Shown here: positions 1 to 11,771 of the stretch, piece after piece
Layout of the letters: each line of letters opens with the position of its first letter
Position numbering within the stretch: the stretch's first letter is position 1
Source of the DNA: Dryococelus australis
Lineage: Eukaryota; Arthropoda; Insecta; Phasmatodea; Phasmatidae
DNA: 64,000 nucleotides
Direction: 5' to 3'
NCBI GenBank assembly: GCA_029891345.1
Contig: CM057009.1
Span: 293,338,966 to 293,402,965 of the forward strand
The notes under the pieces: model-generated
What the model was told of the DNA's origin: nothing
Database searches by the model: none
The model's input: only the letters and a program-made list of their open reading frames with translations
Translations under genes and position numbers: made by a program

Positions 1-30
1 AATTAACAATCCTGATAACATGAAAGTGCA

Positions 31-104
31 ATAATTAGATACCCGGAAACTGCGCGAATTCATTTGAGAACAAGCTAAATTACAAACACATATGCATTTG
101 ACTT
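31..104 (+). mobile_element. Left-end remnant of hAT-like family D
   Basis: The start reads TAGATACCCGGAAACTGCG and continues with GAATTCATTTGAGAACAAGC, matching the left end of the complete D copies near 12.66 and 13.08 kb. The match stops where the foldback arm begins near 105-113, so only the end survives here. The family assignment rests on shared sequence with the complete copies. Confidence 0.6.
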
Positions 105-108
105 TGTT

Positions 109-448
109 TTTCCATTGCGATGCAGATGTCTGTCATGGAAAAACAAGACTGAACACGAAAAATAGTGCTGAAATAAGACGAGCAACCTATGGAAGAGAAA
201 ATAAATATATGTATACAACATTAGAAAATTCCAAGAGGGAATGGAGGCAAAAAACTGGACACTAACTAGTCTTTTTTTGCAAATAGTTGCTGTCCTGTTT
301 TTGGTTCTATTCTGTCTTGTAATTTTCCGGTATTGTATACATATATTTATTTTCTCGTCCATGGGTTACTTGTCTTATTTAAGTTCTTTTTTTTTTTTTT
401 TTTCGTGTTCAGTCTGGTTTTTCCATGACAGACATCTGCATCGCAATG
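109..448. repeat. Foldback element with long inverted arms
   Basis: The stretch 113-144 is repeated almost exactly as its reverse complement at 417-448, and similarity continues inward: the AAATAAATATATGTATACAA block near 200-220 pairs with its complement near 330-350. The arms are therefore about 110-120 bp, with roughly 100 bp between them. One arm has gained a run of about 18 T at 388-405. Open frames on both strands here are products of this symmetry and not genes. It resembles a foldback MITE, or two head-to-head copies of one repeat. Confidence 0.8.
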
Positions 449-539
449 ACAAATTTCTCCATCTAGTTATTCACCCCCATTGCACTATTAAAAAAAAAAA
501 AAAGACACCATATTGATGGACTTGTTCAGCTGATAGGCC

Positions 540-2480
540 TAAAAGTTGTATTGTCGCCATTGGGAAAATTTCGTTACAGTGTATGTATTTCCCCCCTCCA
601 AATCTGTAATATGCTATTCTCCGCCTTAATTATAAGAAAATGGTTATAATTTGATTGTGCTGTATCCGTATTCATTTTGACATTCCTGTACATCTTTTCA
701 TACCGCAGTGGGTCTGGCGCTGTGTTATTACGAAATATTTCGAGTAATAAATTTTTCCCATTGGATTCCGCTGCACCAATCGATTTGATACAGTCAGGGA
801 TCGTTCCGAATGTATTTTAAGCTAGCCAAAGATATTATTTTCCCTCGTAAATTATTTATCATGTGGACATGGTTATTATTTTTTTTTTTTGTGTTTTAAT
901 GGCCCGCCAAAGGGGAAAATTGTGACGCAAAGTTATGCAAACATAGTGAAATCTAAACAGCGCTTTCGCGTGCTGAAAATTGATTTATTTATCGAGTATA
1001 CACATTTGACAATGCTCGGCGAAAACACAAAATAATGCATATTTGCCCTCCGCTCGTCACTGAGAGTTCACTCGTAAGGCTGGTGTTGCTGTCGCTTCAG
1101 TGTAGCTGCCGACGAGAATGTTAAAAACAGATCTAGTTTGTATTTGATTATTATTTATTCCCAATGATCGGGCAATGATAATGTGACGATTTATTTGTTC
1201 TTGGTGACCAAACTCGCGTGAATGTGCATCCATTGACGTGCTAGTTTTTGCAATGATATATGAACTATATAAAACGTCAATTGTAATTTTCGTATACAAA
1301 AATTTAATTTAAATTTTGTTATCAAAATAAACTCAATGGACTGTATGTATATCATGTAACAAATATCCAGCCACAGTAATTGGGACACAGTCAGCTCGCC
1401 TAATGACTGTAAGTATAGTAGGCATGCCCTATGTTTATTGACCAATAGGCCGCTGGTAAGCGGAACTGCACAGACCAATAGAACTGGTGCTTCTGCAGTG
1501 TAGTGTATAGAATACTCACTTCTAGCTTGTCGGGACTGTCTTTGAATATGAGCAGGCCTCAAAGTGTGAAACGGTTTGAGCTCTAGACATCCTTTCATGT
1601 TATTCAATATCAGCTAAACTCGAGCATGCATATACCCAACCACTGCAGGAACATCACGTCATCTGCACTCCATTCCTACTTACATCCTGCTGATCCACAC
1701 TACTCTGGAAACATAGTGTCCTGTAAAGCGTTCGCTATTTGGTTGGCGTTTGATATTTGGTGTTTTTCTTGGAGAAGATCTCTACGAGCGTATATTTCAA
1801 TAGATTGGCAGTATGTACTTTACTGTAAAACATAAATGTTAAACATTCTTTTCAAACGAGCTATACATGTCATGGAAACATGTTCTCTGTAGCGATTTCC
1901 TAAAAAAAAATTCGCCAAGAGTACATTTTATTTGAAAAGCCTATCTTTGAAAATATTAACGCACTAAGGCGAAATTTTCTTAACATTGGATTACCTGTTT
2001 AAATTTCGTAGCTGCCATCCGGCAGGCAGTGGAGACGTGTTTGGCACACATAATGGCGGCCTATTCGCGATTCGAACCTAGCAAGTCGCCCTGTGTCGTT
2101 TTATTCATAGCAACATCAACTCTAAATTACCCTTTTCCGCTATTTAAAAACAGTTTTGTTCAGACAGCCAGCCCACTTTATTTCCCAGTGTTTGGTTTCC
2201 ACGCTTCTTGCACCAATAAATAATAACGCTCGCCGCATGGATGCCCATGACCGCGCCTTGCACGCTTCTGGAACTCTTCAACGGAGACGTGCTGATTGTT
2301 CCAGCGACCTGAATTTTTTCATGCTAGTTTAACCTTTCAAGTTGCTGGTGCTCAAAAACATGTACAGATCTATTCGTCTCCTGTGCCCGGCATCATATCG
2401 ATCTACATGAGAAATCAGCTATAGTAAAAACATTTCAAGTTAAACTGTATTTTCTGCTTGATTTCGCAATACTCTTTTTA
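540..2480. other. No recognisable gene; unique-looking AT-rich DNA
   Basis: Only short frames without recognisable domains occur here, including a 138-codon reverse frame at 1191-1607 whose product resembles nothing I know. Homopolymer T runs lie near 870-890. I see no complete repeat boundaries. Confidence 0.5.
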
Positions 2481-2486
2481 AGGCTG

Positions 2487-2650
2487 CTCGAGCAGAGGTC
2501 ATTTGTTCATTGGCTGCTACCACAGTCAGAACTAATTCCTATGTTTGACCCGCCCATGCGGAAGTAAGGCACCCGAATGCTGATTGTATGGTATTGGTTC
2601 AAACTTCTCTGAGGCGTGTCTGATGATCGGAGATCCAATGAAACATGGGA
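2487..2650 (+). mobile_element. Probable internal fragment of family D
   Basis: The phrases CATTTGTTCATTGGCTGCT and GGCGTGTCTGATGATCGGAG follow the same order and spacing as the interior of the complete D copy at 9824-10098. Ends are not visible. The assignment is tentative. Confidence 0.4.
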
Positions 2651-2659
2651 AACGAAAGT

Positions 2660-3960
2660 ACACTTTTATGACACACAGCAGGATACAAAATTATAACGCG
2701 ATACCACGTATCATTACGCTACATGTGAATAAAGTGTACACAGGTAAAGGAAAAATAACGTAATGTATTTGTGCGCTAGACAGGCAATAAAATATCAATA
2801 TCGTTGTATATAAGATGGAAATCGTTTCCAACGTAAGCTAATTACCAAAAAACTCATGTCTGTAAAAAAAATATGCTTTTCAGACAACGCATCGAAACTC
2901 ATTTTAATATGGTTTTACAATGTAACTCTTTTTTACTAGTCATTACCAAAACACTTTTTCTCTGTTTTGAATGCATATTGCGAATAAAATGAGCGTTAAT
3001 AGTAGATACAAGCAGTTTAATTTTACAAATAATAACTGTTTGTGTGTTATCTCTAAGGTTCAGCGCTATGCTTATTTTTGGAGATATAAATGGACTGCTT
3101 CCATTACCAGACGTAAGTCAATAACATGCACGGTAAAAGCAACTTAACACGTCGTTCTGTCTTGCGGTTTGTGCTTAGTTGCGGTGTGCTTTTATCCTTC
3201 AATTGTATGACTTAATTTTAACATTAAATTCTCATTTTATTTATACACTGTGTTTCTAAACTCTCTGCGCACTGCCTCTTTGGTCAAAGGAACTAAAATT
3301 CCCGGAAAACCTTTGTACGAGAAATTCACCTGGAAGTACAACGTTGTAATTGAAACGGGACGAACGGTACCTTCGTACTGTTGTGTCCTCAAATTCCTTG
3401 TTTCTGATCCTGCAGCGCGGTATTCGCGTCTTCTAGTTCTGTTTGTCCAATGATACGCAACTTACATATTTACAGCTGTGTAGTCCTCGCATCGCTGTGC
3501 CCATTTTCAACTGCAGCGTCGTCCTGTCACATGGCTTATGAGGACGTACCTAGGATTTCATTTTCTGTCCCCTGATGATGTGGTTTCAGTTTGGGTAGCG
3601 AGTTTAGAAATATTTTGTATATTGTGTTGATTGTGACGTTAATACACATTATTATCTGTGAGAATTTCATTTTTCAGATAAGAGCGCCGACTTGTCTAAC
3701 ACTCACTTCAGTAAATTTAACAAACTAGTTAGTGAAAGAATGCCCGTTTTCCTTCATTTATTGATTAGGTGACATTTTCCATTTCATCGACCATTTCATT
3801 TACAGTTTTCCAGCTTTTTCCTTTTCGACTGATGGACCAATGAAACCAGGTGTATTAAATAAAACAAGTAAAATTTTAAATGGGAACATTTATTTGGTTA
3901 ATTGAGCACTTTAGATATCAACCTCTGAAAAATAACTGCCGTATATATTAAATGTTTCAC
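2660..3960. other. No gene or repeat boundary recognised
   Basis: AT-rich sequence with stop codons in all frames. The frame at 3250-3453 encodes a 67-residue peptide with no recognisable domain. Confidence 0.45.
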
Positions 3961-3967
3961 AGGCCGA

Positions 3968-4035
3968 CACCACACACACGCACACACACGCGCGCACGCA
4001 CAGACACACACAGTCCACATACACACATACATACT
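3968..4035. repeat. Imperfect CA/CG microsatellite
   Basis: An alternating purine-pyrimidine tract of CA units with interspersed CG units and a few interruptions. Confidence 0.85.
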
Positions 4036-4059
4036 CTTAGGTACTCAGAAGGAAATGGG

Positions 4060-4702
4060 GCGGTGGCTCGTTTGAAGTGGACATACACATTCAGTGGTTG
4101 ACTGCGCCAATCCTCTGGAACATTAGAGGTACAATTCCCTACATGTAAGGGAAGCTAATTGCCTGTACATGTAAGGTAAAATGACCTTTTATATGTGGAG
4201 TAACTTTACATAATAAGTGAAGTACTATTCCCTAATCGTATGGAAGAAGTACTTGACAAGACTTGTGGAGGGGGAGGGTGGGGGGATCCCATACAAGTAA
4301 CCATACATTAACCGAAACCTCAACTCTCAAATCCTCGACACTCGCTGGTGGGTGAGCGTGAACCATGGTCCGCTATCATAATACACCTATGCTGCGCTAT
4401 CCATTACACCACGACGATAGCGTGATATCATCAGTAAATACTAGCCTGGTAAATTGTTTCTTTCGCCCCATGTCCCCCCCCCCCCATCTACATCCACAAA
4501 CCACTTAGCTTTTGGGACCATGCTGAAGAGATGCAGACGTCGTAAGGTAATTTTTCATCCATGTAAGGGATTTTACACTACCATGTACGTGAATTTTACT
4601 CGGTAATTTTTCGGTACCCGTAAAGAAAACTATGTTACCCACACAAGCATGCGAATATTACCTTACACTTGCCGGGTATGTTTCCCACATTTTTTACAGT
4701 GA
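4060..4702. repeat. Repeat rich in CATGTAAGG-type motifs, ending in TTTTTTACAGTG
   Basis: The motif CATGTAAGG and close variants recur near 4141, 4168, 4545 and 4560, on a background of GGTAATTTT and TTTTAC words. The right border TTTTTTACAGTG at 4688-4699 matches the right end of element F at 10779-10790, which suggests a relative of F. A left end is not evident, and a tRNA-like SINE head lies inside. Confidence 0.4.
4335..4425 (-). mobile_element. tRNA-derived SINE head, degenerate
   Basis: Read on the minus strand, GTGGTGTAATGGATAGCGCA fits an RNA polymerase III A box. About 45 bases further on, ATGGTTCACGCTCACCC is a decayed B box (GGTTCGAATCC type). The spacing suits a tRNA-derived SINE. 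It does not fold as a full tRNA by eye: the acceptor arms do not pair, so I do not call a tRNA gene. Confidence 0.5.
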
Positions 4703-5262
4703 AAAATGCAATATATTGTGCTCACAACCACCGCCTTTTACTACCACAACAATTAACCTATAAACATAGGCTGTTCACGGTAAAATGAGCACTTTTCAAA
4801 ACCCTGCTTAAGATCTACGTGTAAACACGTTGTGTGTTCTTCCGCCTTATGTAAAATTAACAATGCAATGGACCTCATCTCTTAATTCATGCGTTGGTCT
4901 AATGAAACTGCGAAATTATTAGAAAAGTAAATATTTTACTAATCCGCTCATTTTTTACATTTCGCGATGAATAACAAACAGAAAGCGAAAGAAAAAAAAT
5001 TAAGTTGACACGTATGGTTACCTAACAGATTTTATTCCATGTTGGAACATGGAACTACTTTCCCTCCATCGTTACCAACATCACAAGGGCATGTCACCCA
5101 GCGTACCCGTTAAAATATACGCAAGTAGGAGCAGTGACTTTTTCCTAAGGTTGATTTAACAAGTTCTCACTTTATCATTAACAGCCTTTCTTTAATCTGT
5201 ATGAGAGTATATAAGACTATGTACAGGTCATTGCACTCGCGAATTTCTCGGGTCACTACTTA
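4703..5262 (+). mobile_element. Family D copy split by a family A element
   Basis: The left part (4703-4768) ends in ACCACAACAATTAACCTATA and the right part (5187-5262) resumes with AATCTGTATGAGAGTATATA. In the uninterrupted D copy at 13076-13348 these two blocks are adjacent. The insert is the A element at 4769-5186. The left end of this D copy is missing, replaced by the motif-rich repeat upstream. Confidence 0.75.
4769..5186 (+). mobile_element. Family A MITE, full length
   Basis: The left end GGCTGTTCACGGTAAAATGA is mirrored at the right by TTCTCACTTTATCATTAACAGCC. The 418-bp body follows the family order: GCTTAAGATCTAC near the left, CCGCCTTATGTAAAATTAAC, a central AT-rich stretch, CATCGTTACCAAC, and CAGTGACTTTTTCCTAAGG near the right. 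It has no coding capacity, so it is a non-autonomous DNA element. It sits inside a D copy. Confidence 0.85.
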
Positions 5263-5539
5263 CTGGCTACTGCCTACCGGCTGGCAAGTTCCAAGGCACT
5301 GGGCTGGCGAATGGCTTTCCGACATCTTGCTGGAGTTCGCGGCACATGCAGCTGTTTCACTTCCAAGTATTCTGTACCAGCTTGCCACACGTTGGCAGCG
5401 ACGTAAGAAAAGTAGTTCCGCGTCGTAACGGCGTATTAACTTTGCGGTCATTCAATATATTTCATTTAATTTCTGTTGGATATTCTTTTGTACTCGTGGA
5501 GTAAGAATTGCTTATTATAAACACGGTTATGTTGCTAGA

Positions 5540-5963
5540 GGCTGTTCACGATAAAGTGAGCACTTTTGAAATCAACATTAGAAAAAAGTCACTGCTCCTG
5601 CCTGCATATATTGTAACGGGTGCACTGAGTGACATGCGCACAGTATATAGTTGGTAACGATGGTTGGATAGTAGTAGTTACATTTTTAACGTCGAATAAA
5701 AAGTGTTAGGTGACCATTTGTGATAAATTAAATTATTAGTTTCGCTTTCTGATTTTTTTTATTCATCAGAGTGTAAAAATTATCAGGTTTGTAAAATGTT
5801 TGCATTTCTTATAATTTCACAGTTTCACTGGACCGACGTATGGATAAAGTGATGATGCCCATGGCAATGTTAATTTTACATAAGGCGGAAGAATACACAA
5901 CACGTGCGTACAAGTAGATCTTAAGCTGGGCATTCAGAAGTGCTCATTTTACCGTGAACAGCC
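5540..5963 (-). mobile_element. Family A MITE, full length, reverse orientation
   Basis: The ends GGCTGTTCACGATAAAGTGA and TCATTTTACCGTGAACAGCC form a terminal inverted repeat of about 28 bp. The interior is the reverse complement of the copy at 4769-5186, with some substitutions. There is no open frame of note. Confidence 0.85.
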
Positions 5964-6142
5964 TATAACAATGCGATTTTCGCTATATCGGCGCATGAAT
6001 AAAGTGGTTGGTGCCAAGCAGGGTTAATTTTACGTGCAGTGGAAGGATACGAAATGAGAACAAAAACATTTCCTGAGAAGAGTTTTTAAACATAATGTTT
6101 CAACATAGGCAGATTGTGTCTGCTTTTGCTACGCTTCGTATA

Positions 6143-6548
6143 GTACATTCACGGTTACGTCAAACTTTCCTGAATCCCTGCTTAATTTTTTTTTTCCCAG
6201 GATATTCGTCCGCGTCATTCAAACAAATCTTAACCAAGCCTAGAGGCACACAGTACCGCATTCGTGCCAACTACAGTGTAATAATATTTTGCATAAGAAC
6301 TATTTCTTACTACGCATTACCAACAAATCACTATCTTCGATCATAGCTGTTAGTTAGTCTACAAATTAAAAATTATGATTTACAGATAAAATACAAGTAA
6401 ATGTCCAATTCAATAGAAAAATATATCACTTTTATGTTAACACAAGTATATAACCCTTATGATAAGGGAACAACCAAACACGTCATACATGGGGCCTTTT
6501 TTTTTTTTAATTTGATTCAAAAAGTGCGAAGAAACCGCGGATTGACGA
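6143..6548 (+). mobile_element. Family B MITE, near full length
   Basis: The left end TACATTCACGGTTACG leads to GGATATTCGTCCGCGTCATT, then TAATATTTTGCATAAGAACT and TTACTACGCATTACCAACA, and the right end contains GTGCGAAGAAACCGCGGAT. This is the block order shared by all B copies. It is non-coding. Confidence 0.75.
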
Positions 6549-6691
6549 TACCAGTGGAAGTCACGATCGAGGACAGCAACAATATACAGTAGCTCTCGCT
6601 CTCTTTTTTCTCGTAATATTTTACTGTTTTAATGTGTTGTATGTGTGATTATTTTGTAGTTTAGAGTGTGCTGTTAATGTGAATTACCTTG

Positions 6692-7607
6692 TAAACGATT
6701 TGAAATTCTCTTTTTTGACACAGTCATTCTGGTTGTAACTGGTCAAAGACCGAGCATTAAATACATACCTAAATATCTGGCGTGCATCTTTCTGCTTCCG
6801 CAACTACTACACGGTTCATTGCTTTCCTGTCAAGTGCGCAACACCTTCGTACAATCGTGTTTCTCAAACATTTTAGTGACGAAAGTGTTTAGTTCAGTTT
6901 GAATCAGTGTTCTTATTTAAACAAATTTGAAATTCTCTTTTTTGACACAGTCATTCTGGTTGTAACTGGTCAAAGACCGAGCATTAAATACATACCTAAA
7001 TATCTGGCGTGCATCTTTCTGCTTCCGCAACTACTACACGGTTCATTACTTTCCTGTCAAGTGCGCAACGCCTTCGTACAATCGTGTTTCTCAAACATTT
7101 TAGTGACGAAATGTTTAGTTCAGTTTGAATCAGTGTTCTTATTTAAACAAATTTGAAATTCTCTTTTTTGACACAGTCATTCTGGTTGTAACTGGTCAAA
7201 GACCGAGCATTAAATACATACCTAAATATCTGGCGTGCATCTTTCTGCTTCCGCAACTACTACACGGTTCATTACTTTCCTGTCAAGTGCGCAACGCCTT
7301 CGTACAATCGTGTTTCTCAAACATTTTAGTGACGAAAGTGTTTAGTTCAGTTTGAATCAGTGTTCTTATTTAAACAAATTTGAAATTCTCTTTTTTGACA
7401 CAGTCATTCTGGTTGTAACTGGTCAAAGACCGAGCATTAAATACATACCTAAATATCTGGCGTGCATCTTTCTGCTTCCGCAACTACTACACGGTTCATT
7501 ACTTTCCTGTCAAGTGCGCAACACCTTCGTACAATCGTGTTTCTCAAACATTTTAGTGACGAAAGTGTTTAGTTCAGTTTGAATCAGTGTTCTTATTTAA
7601 ACAAATT
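6692..7607 (+). repeat. 227-bp tandem array, four units
   Basis: The word TGAAATTCTC recurs at 6701, 6928, 7154 and 7381, giving periods of 227, 226 and 227 bp. The units differ at only a few positions, so the array is recent or homogenised. Identical units keep the same 76-85 codon frame open three times; it has no recognisable domain and is best read as a by-product of the repeat. The unit shows no resemblance to the transposon families nearby. Confidence 0.95.
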
Positions 7608-7825
7608 CGAAAAATATCTAGCCGAAATTTCGGAAAGAATTTTTTATTATGCCGCTAACGAAATTAATCTAGAGATTAAAATCGAATGATTATCTTTATT
7701 ATAATAGTAAATTCGATTATTTTCTGTTTAGCAGCTGGAAATTTCACTGAAATCAAGTAGTATGTATACCATTGTGCAATTTGCGAGAGCCTGCAGTGTT
7801 TAATTTTGTAGACTCTTCGCTGCAA

Positions 7826-7935
7826 AACGGGTACTTTTGAGAACCCTGCTTAAGGTCTACTTGTATGCGTATTGTGTGTGCTTCACAAATAACGTTACCA
7901 TGGGCCTGGTCACGTGACGGCTTATAAGTTTCGCA
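7826..7935 (+). mobile_element. Family A fragment, left part
   Basis: GGGTACTTTTGAGAACCCTG, AAGGTCTACTTGTATGCG and CCATGGGCCTGGTC follow the order of the A family's left third. Similarity then stops, so this is a truncated copy. Confidence 0.65.
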
Positions 7936-8720
7936 GTTGTGTCGAACTCCAGCAGCAAGTACTGTTTCTACGTGGGTGTTGGCGAGCCACGGCGATTATT
8001 CACGAAATGTTGCGATATAAAGGTTTCAGAGGTTCGGCACTTGAGCGATAGGTATAAGCGAAAGAACGTCTTGCGACGAACAGTGGTTTTTATTGCGCGT
8101 GATTAACATATGGAAGGTACATATGTGCAGTGCTCAGTTGCGGGCTAACGGAGCAGTGTGTTTGGAGCCACTGTGATATGTCACTTCTCCCATCATTTAC
8201 CCTACTGCCCTATTCTGAGTGTTAAAGTGGCCGCCGAACGGTGTGCAGATCTATAGCAGAAAACGTTTTAGTAATAAACCGTCCAACATGCCTTTGTGAG
8301 GTCTGCTTACGAATAGCTTCTAAGAAACGTTACTCTTCTGTATACTTTTTCAGTTCCTCCATTTGTCTCTAAAGCAGGTTTTGTGATAGTGAAAATGGCT
8401 CAAAAGGTTTTATTTCCGACAGTCATTTTTAAGTAAGGATATTCCAGTACAAGACATTAGAAAAGGAGCAGAGACGTGCAGCAAACCTTTATTATTACGT
8501 AGTAAAATTGTAGTTTCTCCATTGAAAGTATCACAGAGGCGCGTTATCGACGGATATTTGCGCGTAGAGGCGATGAGAGAGTTGATGCGCATGTCTCGGT
8601 CGCCCCTAGCGCTCCCATGCTTCTATCCCCCAGACGTGCAAAATTCCTTTAACCAGGCGGCCACCTTAAGTGTGCTGCGTCCTAGGTAGGACTTCAATAC
8701 GTCTCAGTGCAGCCCCGTAC
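7936..8720. other. No gene recognised; possible weak family C similarity
   Basis: The stretch near 8540-8640 (GCGCGTAGAGGCGATG, CCCTAGCGCTCCCATGC) weakly resembles the GC-rich end of reverse family C copies. No ends can be placed. The rest holds nothing I recognise. Confidence 0.35.
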
Positions 8721-8725
8721 GCCCA

Positions 8726-9315
8726 CGGGGCGGCGTCCGAAAACTTCTCTCTCCGAGTAAACTTTTCTCTTTGGCTGTGCCAAAACAGCGAGTAAAGGTT
8801 TTACTTTCTCATGGCAGTGTTCCAAAAACTGTCGAGTAAATACTCGTGAACATCTTGCTAGAGTAAACCATTTACACGTTCTATTTCAGCGAGAGACGAA
8901 GGGTAAACTGAAAATGGCGGGAAGTTTAGTGGAATTAAATAAAACTGAAAGCAAATGTATACATTCTGGTTACGTACACATACGGGAAAATCACAGATGA
9001 CGAGTGATAACTTTTAAATAGAAATACGAATCTTAACTTGTGTAAAGGCTGCATTTTATAACAGTGTTTAAATAACATATGGTTATTAAAGCTGTTTATG
9101 TATATAACTAATTTTTTTATGGAAAAGAAAGAATTGGGAGAAAAAGTGTAAATATCATTTTGAATTTACATTTGTTGCTTAATCAATACATATTTGTTAA
9201 CACATAATGCTATTTACATCATGTTCGTTCCAAAACCACGTTTACGCTTGCTTTCCTCAACTGTTACTCTCTGTTACTTTACTCTACTCCCAGAGTAACA
9301 TTTTGGAACGCCGCG
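8726..9315. mobile_element. Possible DNA element with GCGGCGT ends
   Basis: The left flank GCGGCGTCCGAAAACTTCTC and, on the opposite strand, the right flank GCGGCGTTCCAAAATGTTAC are similar inverted ends. Both are followed by repeated GAGTAAA-type words. The middle is AT-rich and non-coding. I could not identify a target duplication, so the borders are approximate. Confidence 0.45.
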
Positions 9316-9416
9316 CAGAGGAAGGAATTCGTGCAAAGAGGCATAAATCGCGTCTGAGAAGGATTGGACAGCAACGGTCGCATTTGGAGCCATGTCTTCA
9401 TCCCGGTGTACCCGTA

Positions 9417-10790
9417 CACAGTAAAAATAATTTTTAATTTTATACGAATTGTATGTGGCAGCAGTGTCTCCACTGACATCGGTGTAGTTTTATACCTACA
9501 TATAAATATATTTTTTACTCTACGTCCAAGTAAAAAATTCCCACAAATTATTAAAATAATATATACTTTGTACAACTAGCTTTACATAAAATGGTATAAA
9601 ATTACTATTAATATGCATCACAAAATAAACTCCAATACTGGTGTATTTTCCTCTCCACAGCAAGTAAATTTACACAGTCATCCCAGTTGTAACTTCATCA
9701 CTGTGTATGTTTTTTTTCTTTAACAAAAATGTAAAATCGCAGATCAACTGCAATTTTAATTACACGATTTCGTACATTTTCACTGTTTTACTAAGCAATT
9801 TTACCACTAGCATATGTTCTTATTAGGGATAGAAAAATTTTGCGAGTTCAATGACCTGTAAGCTAGACTGCACAGTCCTGTGTTCACTCGGAGCCTCAGA
9901 TGTTTGTTCATTGGCTGCTTCCTCCACACCTGCCAGTATGGCACTCACTACTTGTTTACCTTGCAAGTCTGCTGTTGGTTCAAAGCCGTCCAGGGTATGT
10001 CTAATGAATTGTGATCCAATCGCAAAGTCAACTTCAGTGAACACGATTTTGACTTTTACCTTGTCCTGAAATGAACTCGCGAAATGTTCCTGTCCCTAGT
10101 TCTTATACAACTGTGTCTTGTTAATTCACATACTTTCTATATGTATTTTACTCCGTTTTGTAAATTCGTAGTTTAACAGAGTTGTAAAAATTTATTTCCA
10201 AAATGTACGTAACGACTTTAGATATAGAATAGGTGGTTATATACAAAAGGCAGGACATTCCATAAGCGGGAGTTAAGATTTCCTCTTGAACACAAAAAAT
10301 GATTGCGAAGTAGTTCTACTACCTACCGCTAGATCGCATGTTTTAAACGAATAGTGTTTCGTTTTAGTAAATTAAACAAACTGTAAAATTACGGAAAATT
10401 TGTATGTGTAAATATACGCTCACATATACTCCAGAATGTAATGTAAGTTTACACACATACGGTAATTCTAAAATTACACAATAAATATGTACAACTGTAC
10501 CGACATCGGGTGTTCATACGACTATCTAGCAGTAACACTACATTTCTTAAGCCTTTAATACAGTCAGTAGGTGTATTTTTACACATACTTAAAAATGTGT
10601 AAATTAACACCAACATTGTGTTTATTAAGCATACATTCATTTGTTTTCACCAAAGACATGTAGTACCCTTTCGATTATTATGAACATTTGTGTAAAATTA
10701 AACGTACTGTAGTTGTATTTACAAATTACGCATACAAATTTTTGGTAATTTTACATTTTGTATGTGTAAATTAACTTATTTTTTACAGTG
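9417..10790. mobile_element. TA-flanked element F carrying a nested D copy
   Basis: The left end CACAGTAAAAATAATTTTT and the inverted right end CACTGTAAAAAATAAGTTAA are flanked by TA at 9415-9416 and 10791-10792. A TA duplication is typical of Tc1/mariner-type insertion, but no transposase is visible. The interior is rich in GTGTAAATT and TGTAAAATT words. Without the D insertion at 9824-10098 the element would be about 1.09 kb. Confidence 0.6.
9824..10098 (+). mobile_element. hAT-like family D MITE with exact 8-bp duplication
   Basis: The ends are TAGGGATAGAAAAATTTTGC and, inverted, TAGGGACAGGAACATTTCGC. The flanking 8-mer GTTCTTAT occurs at 9816-9823 and again at 10099-10106. An 8-bp duplication with TAGGG-type ends is characteristic of hAT transposons. 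The 275-bp interior is non-coding, so it would depend on a transposase made elsewhere. Confidence 0.9.
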
Positions 10791-10984
10791 TAGTCATCGA
10801 TAACTAAGAAGAGGGTGGGGGAAAACAGACATACGCACCGTAAAAAAACTCTCCCGATAACAAAGAATTCAAAATTGTTACACATAATGTTAGAAAATGC
10901 TATAGGAGAAAATCTGCATAGACCATGCTCTTTGATAGCGTGTAAAGAAAGACTTGAACATAGGGTAATTAACTAGTTCGGGCC

Positions 10985-11660
10985 CCGAAATCATTTGTAG
11001 TGGCCGGTATACGCCTGGGCAGGTCTCAGAGCGGCGAAGTTGAAGGAGACCTACTGTTCTTCTGCGCATCTACCTAATAGTGACCTACCCCACAGCAATA
11101 CAACTGTTAAAAGTCAGATGGTCAACAGTGAAAGACGTCTTCAAATCTTAATTTCTAAAATACAAGTCCTTTTATATAAAAATACTTTTAGCAATTTAAA
11201 ATCTATTCCAATTGCAATAAAAATTGGTTAGATTAATTTAAGAAACATCTCAAAGCTCTTGTTTACACCAACAGTGTTGTAACCTCAAATCATATCCACG
11301 TCGTTTATGTTAGTCGTGATGGCAGAAAAGCAGTTCAGTGTTGGGACACGGGGAGGCCACTGCTCACCTAGGACGCGCACTCTACCCCATTTTCCCTCGA
11401 CGGGCGAAGCGAGGTGATCATCGCAAGGGGGGAGGCGATGCACACGCATAGCTAGCCTTGCTATCAGTAGCGACACCCGAATTTCACGAAAATATTTCCG
11501 CGCATGCTATATTCCAATACCCTACGGGCGTTCCAGCAGTTTTCTTTTGCTTATTGTCGGCGTGTGTCTGCGAGAAGACATTTCCTTATTTTACTGGCCA
11601 ATCAAAATTACGTTACTCCGTTACTGCATGTCTGTGACTCGCGGGCAGACAGCTAAGACG
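10985..11660 (+). repeat. Repeat family J, copy 1
   Basis: The blocks TCTTCTGCGCATCTACC, GTGACCTACCCCACAGC, ATCTCAAAGCTCTTGTTTAC and GATGGCAGAAAAGCAGTTCA recur in the same order near 18.7-19.1 kb, and reversed near 41.6-42.3 kb. The right part (GGCGTGTGTCTGCGAGAAG, GGCCAATCAAAATTACG) also has partners in the 18.7 kb copy. There is no coding potential, and element class is unknown. Confidence 0.65.
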
Positions 11661-11771
11661 CCCAACACCTAGCTCATCTGATCAGAAACGTGGATCTGAG
11701 CTCAAGAATTATGAAATAAGTAACATCTGGTCGTGGAATCTTTCCGCGAAAATCGGATGTCCCTAACTATA

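Noticed and set aside
2055..2085. B-box-like AGGTTCGAATCGC on the minus strand
   Set aside because: No upstream A box or tRNA fold visible.
4335..4425. Functional tRNA gene
   Set aside because: The acceptor stem and T arm do not pair, so it is called a SINE head.
6899..7582. Three near-identical 76-85 residue open frames
   Set aside because: They repeat with the 227-bp tandem unit and have no recognisable domain; identity of the units explains the open frames.
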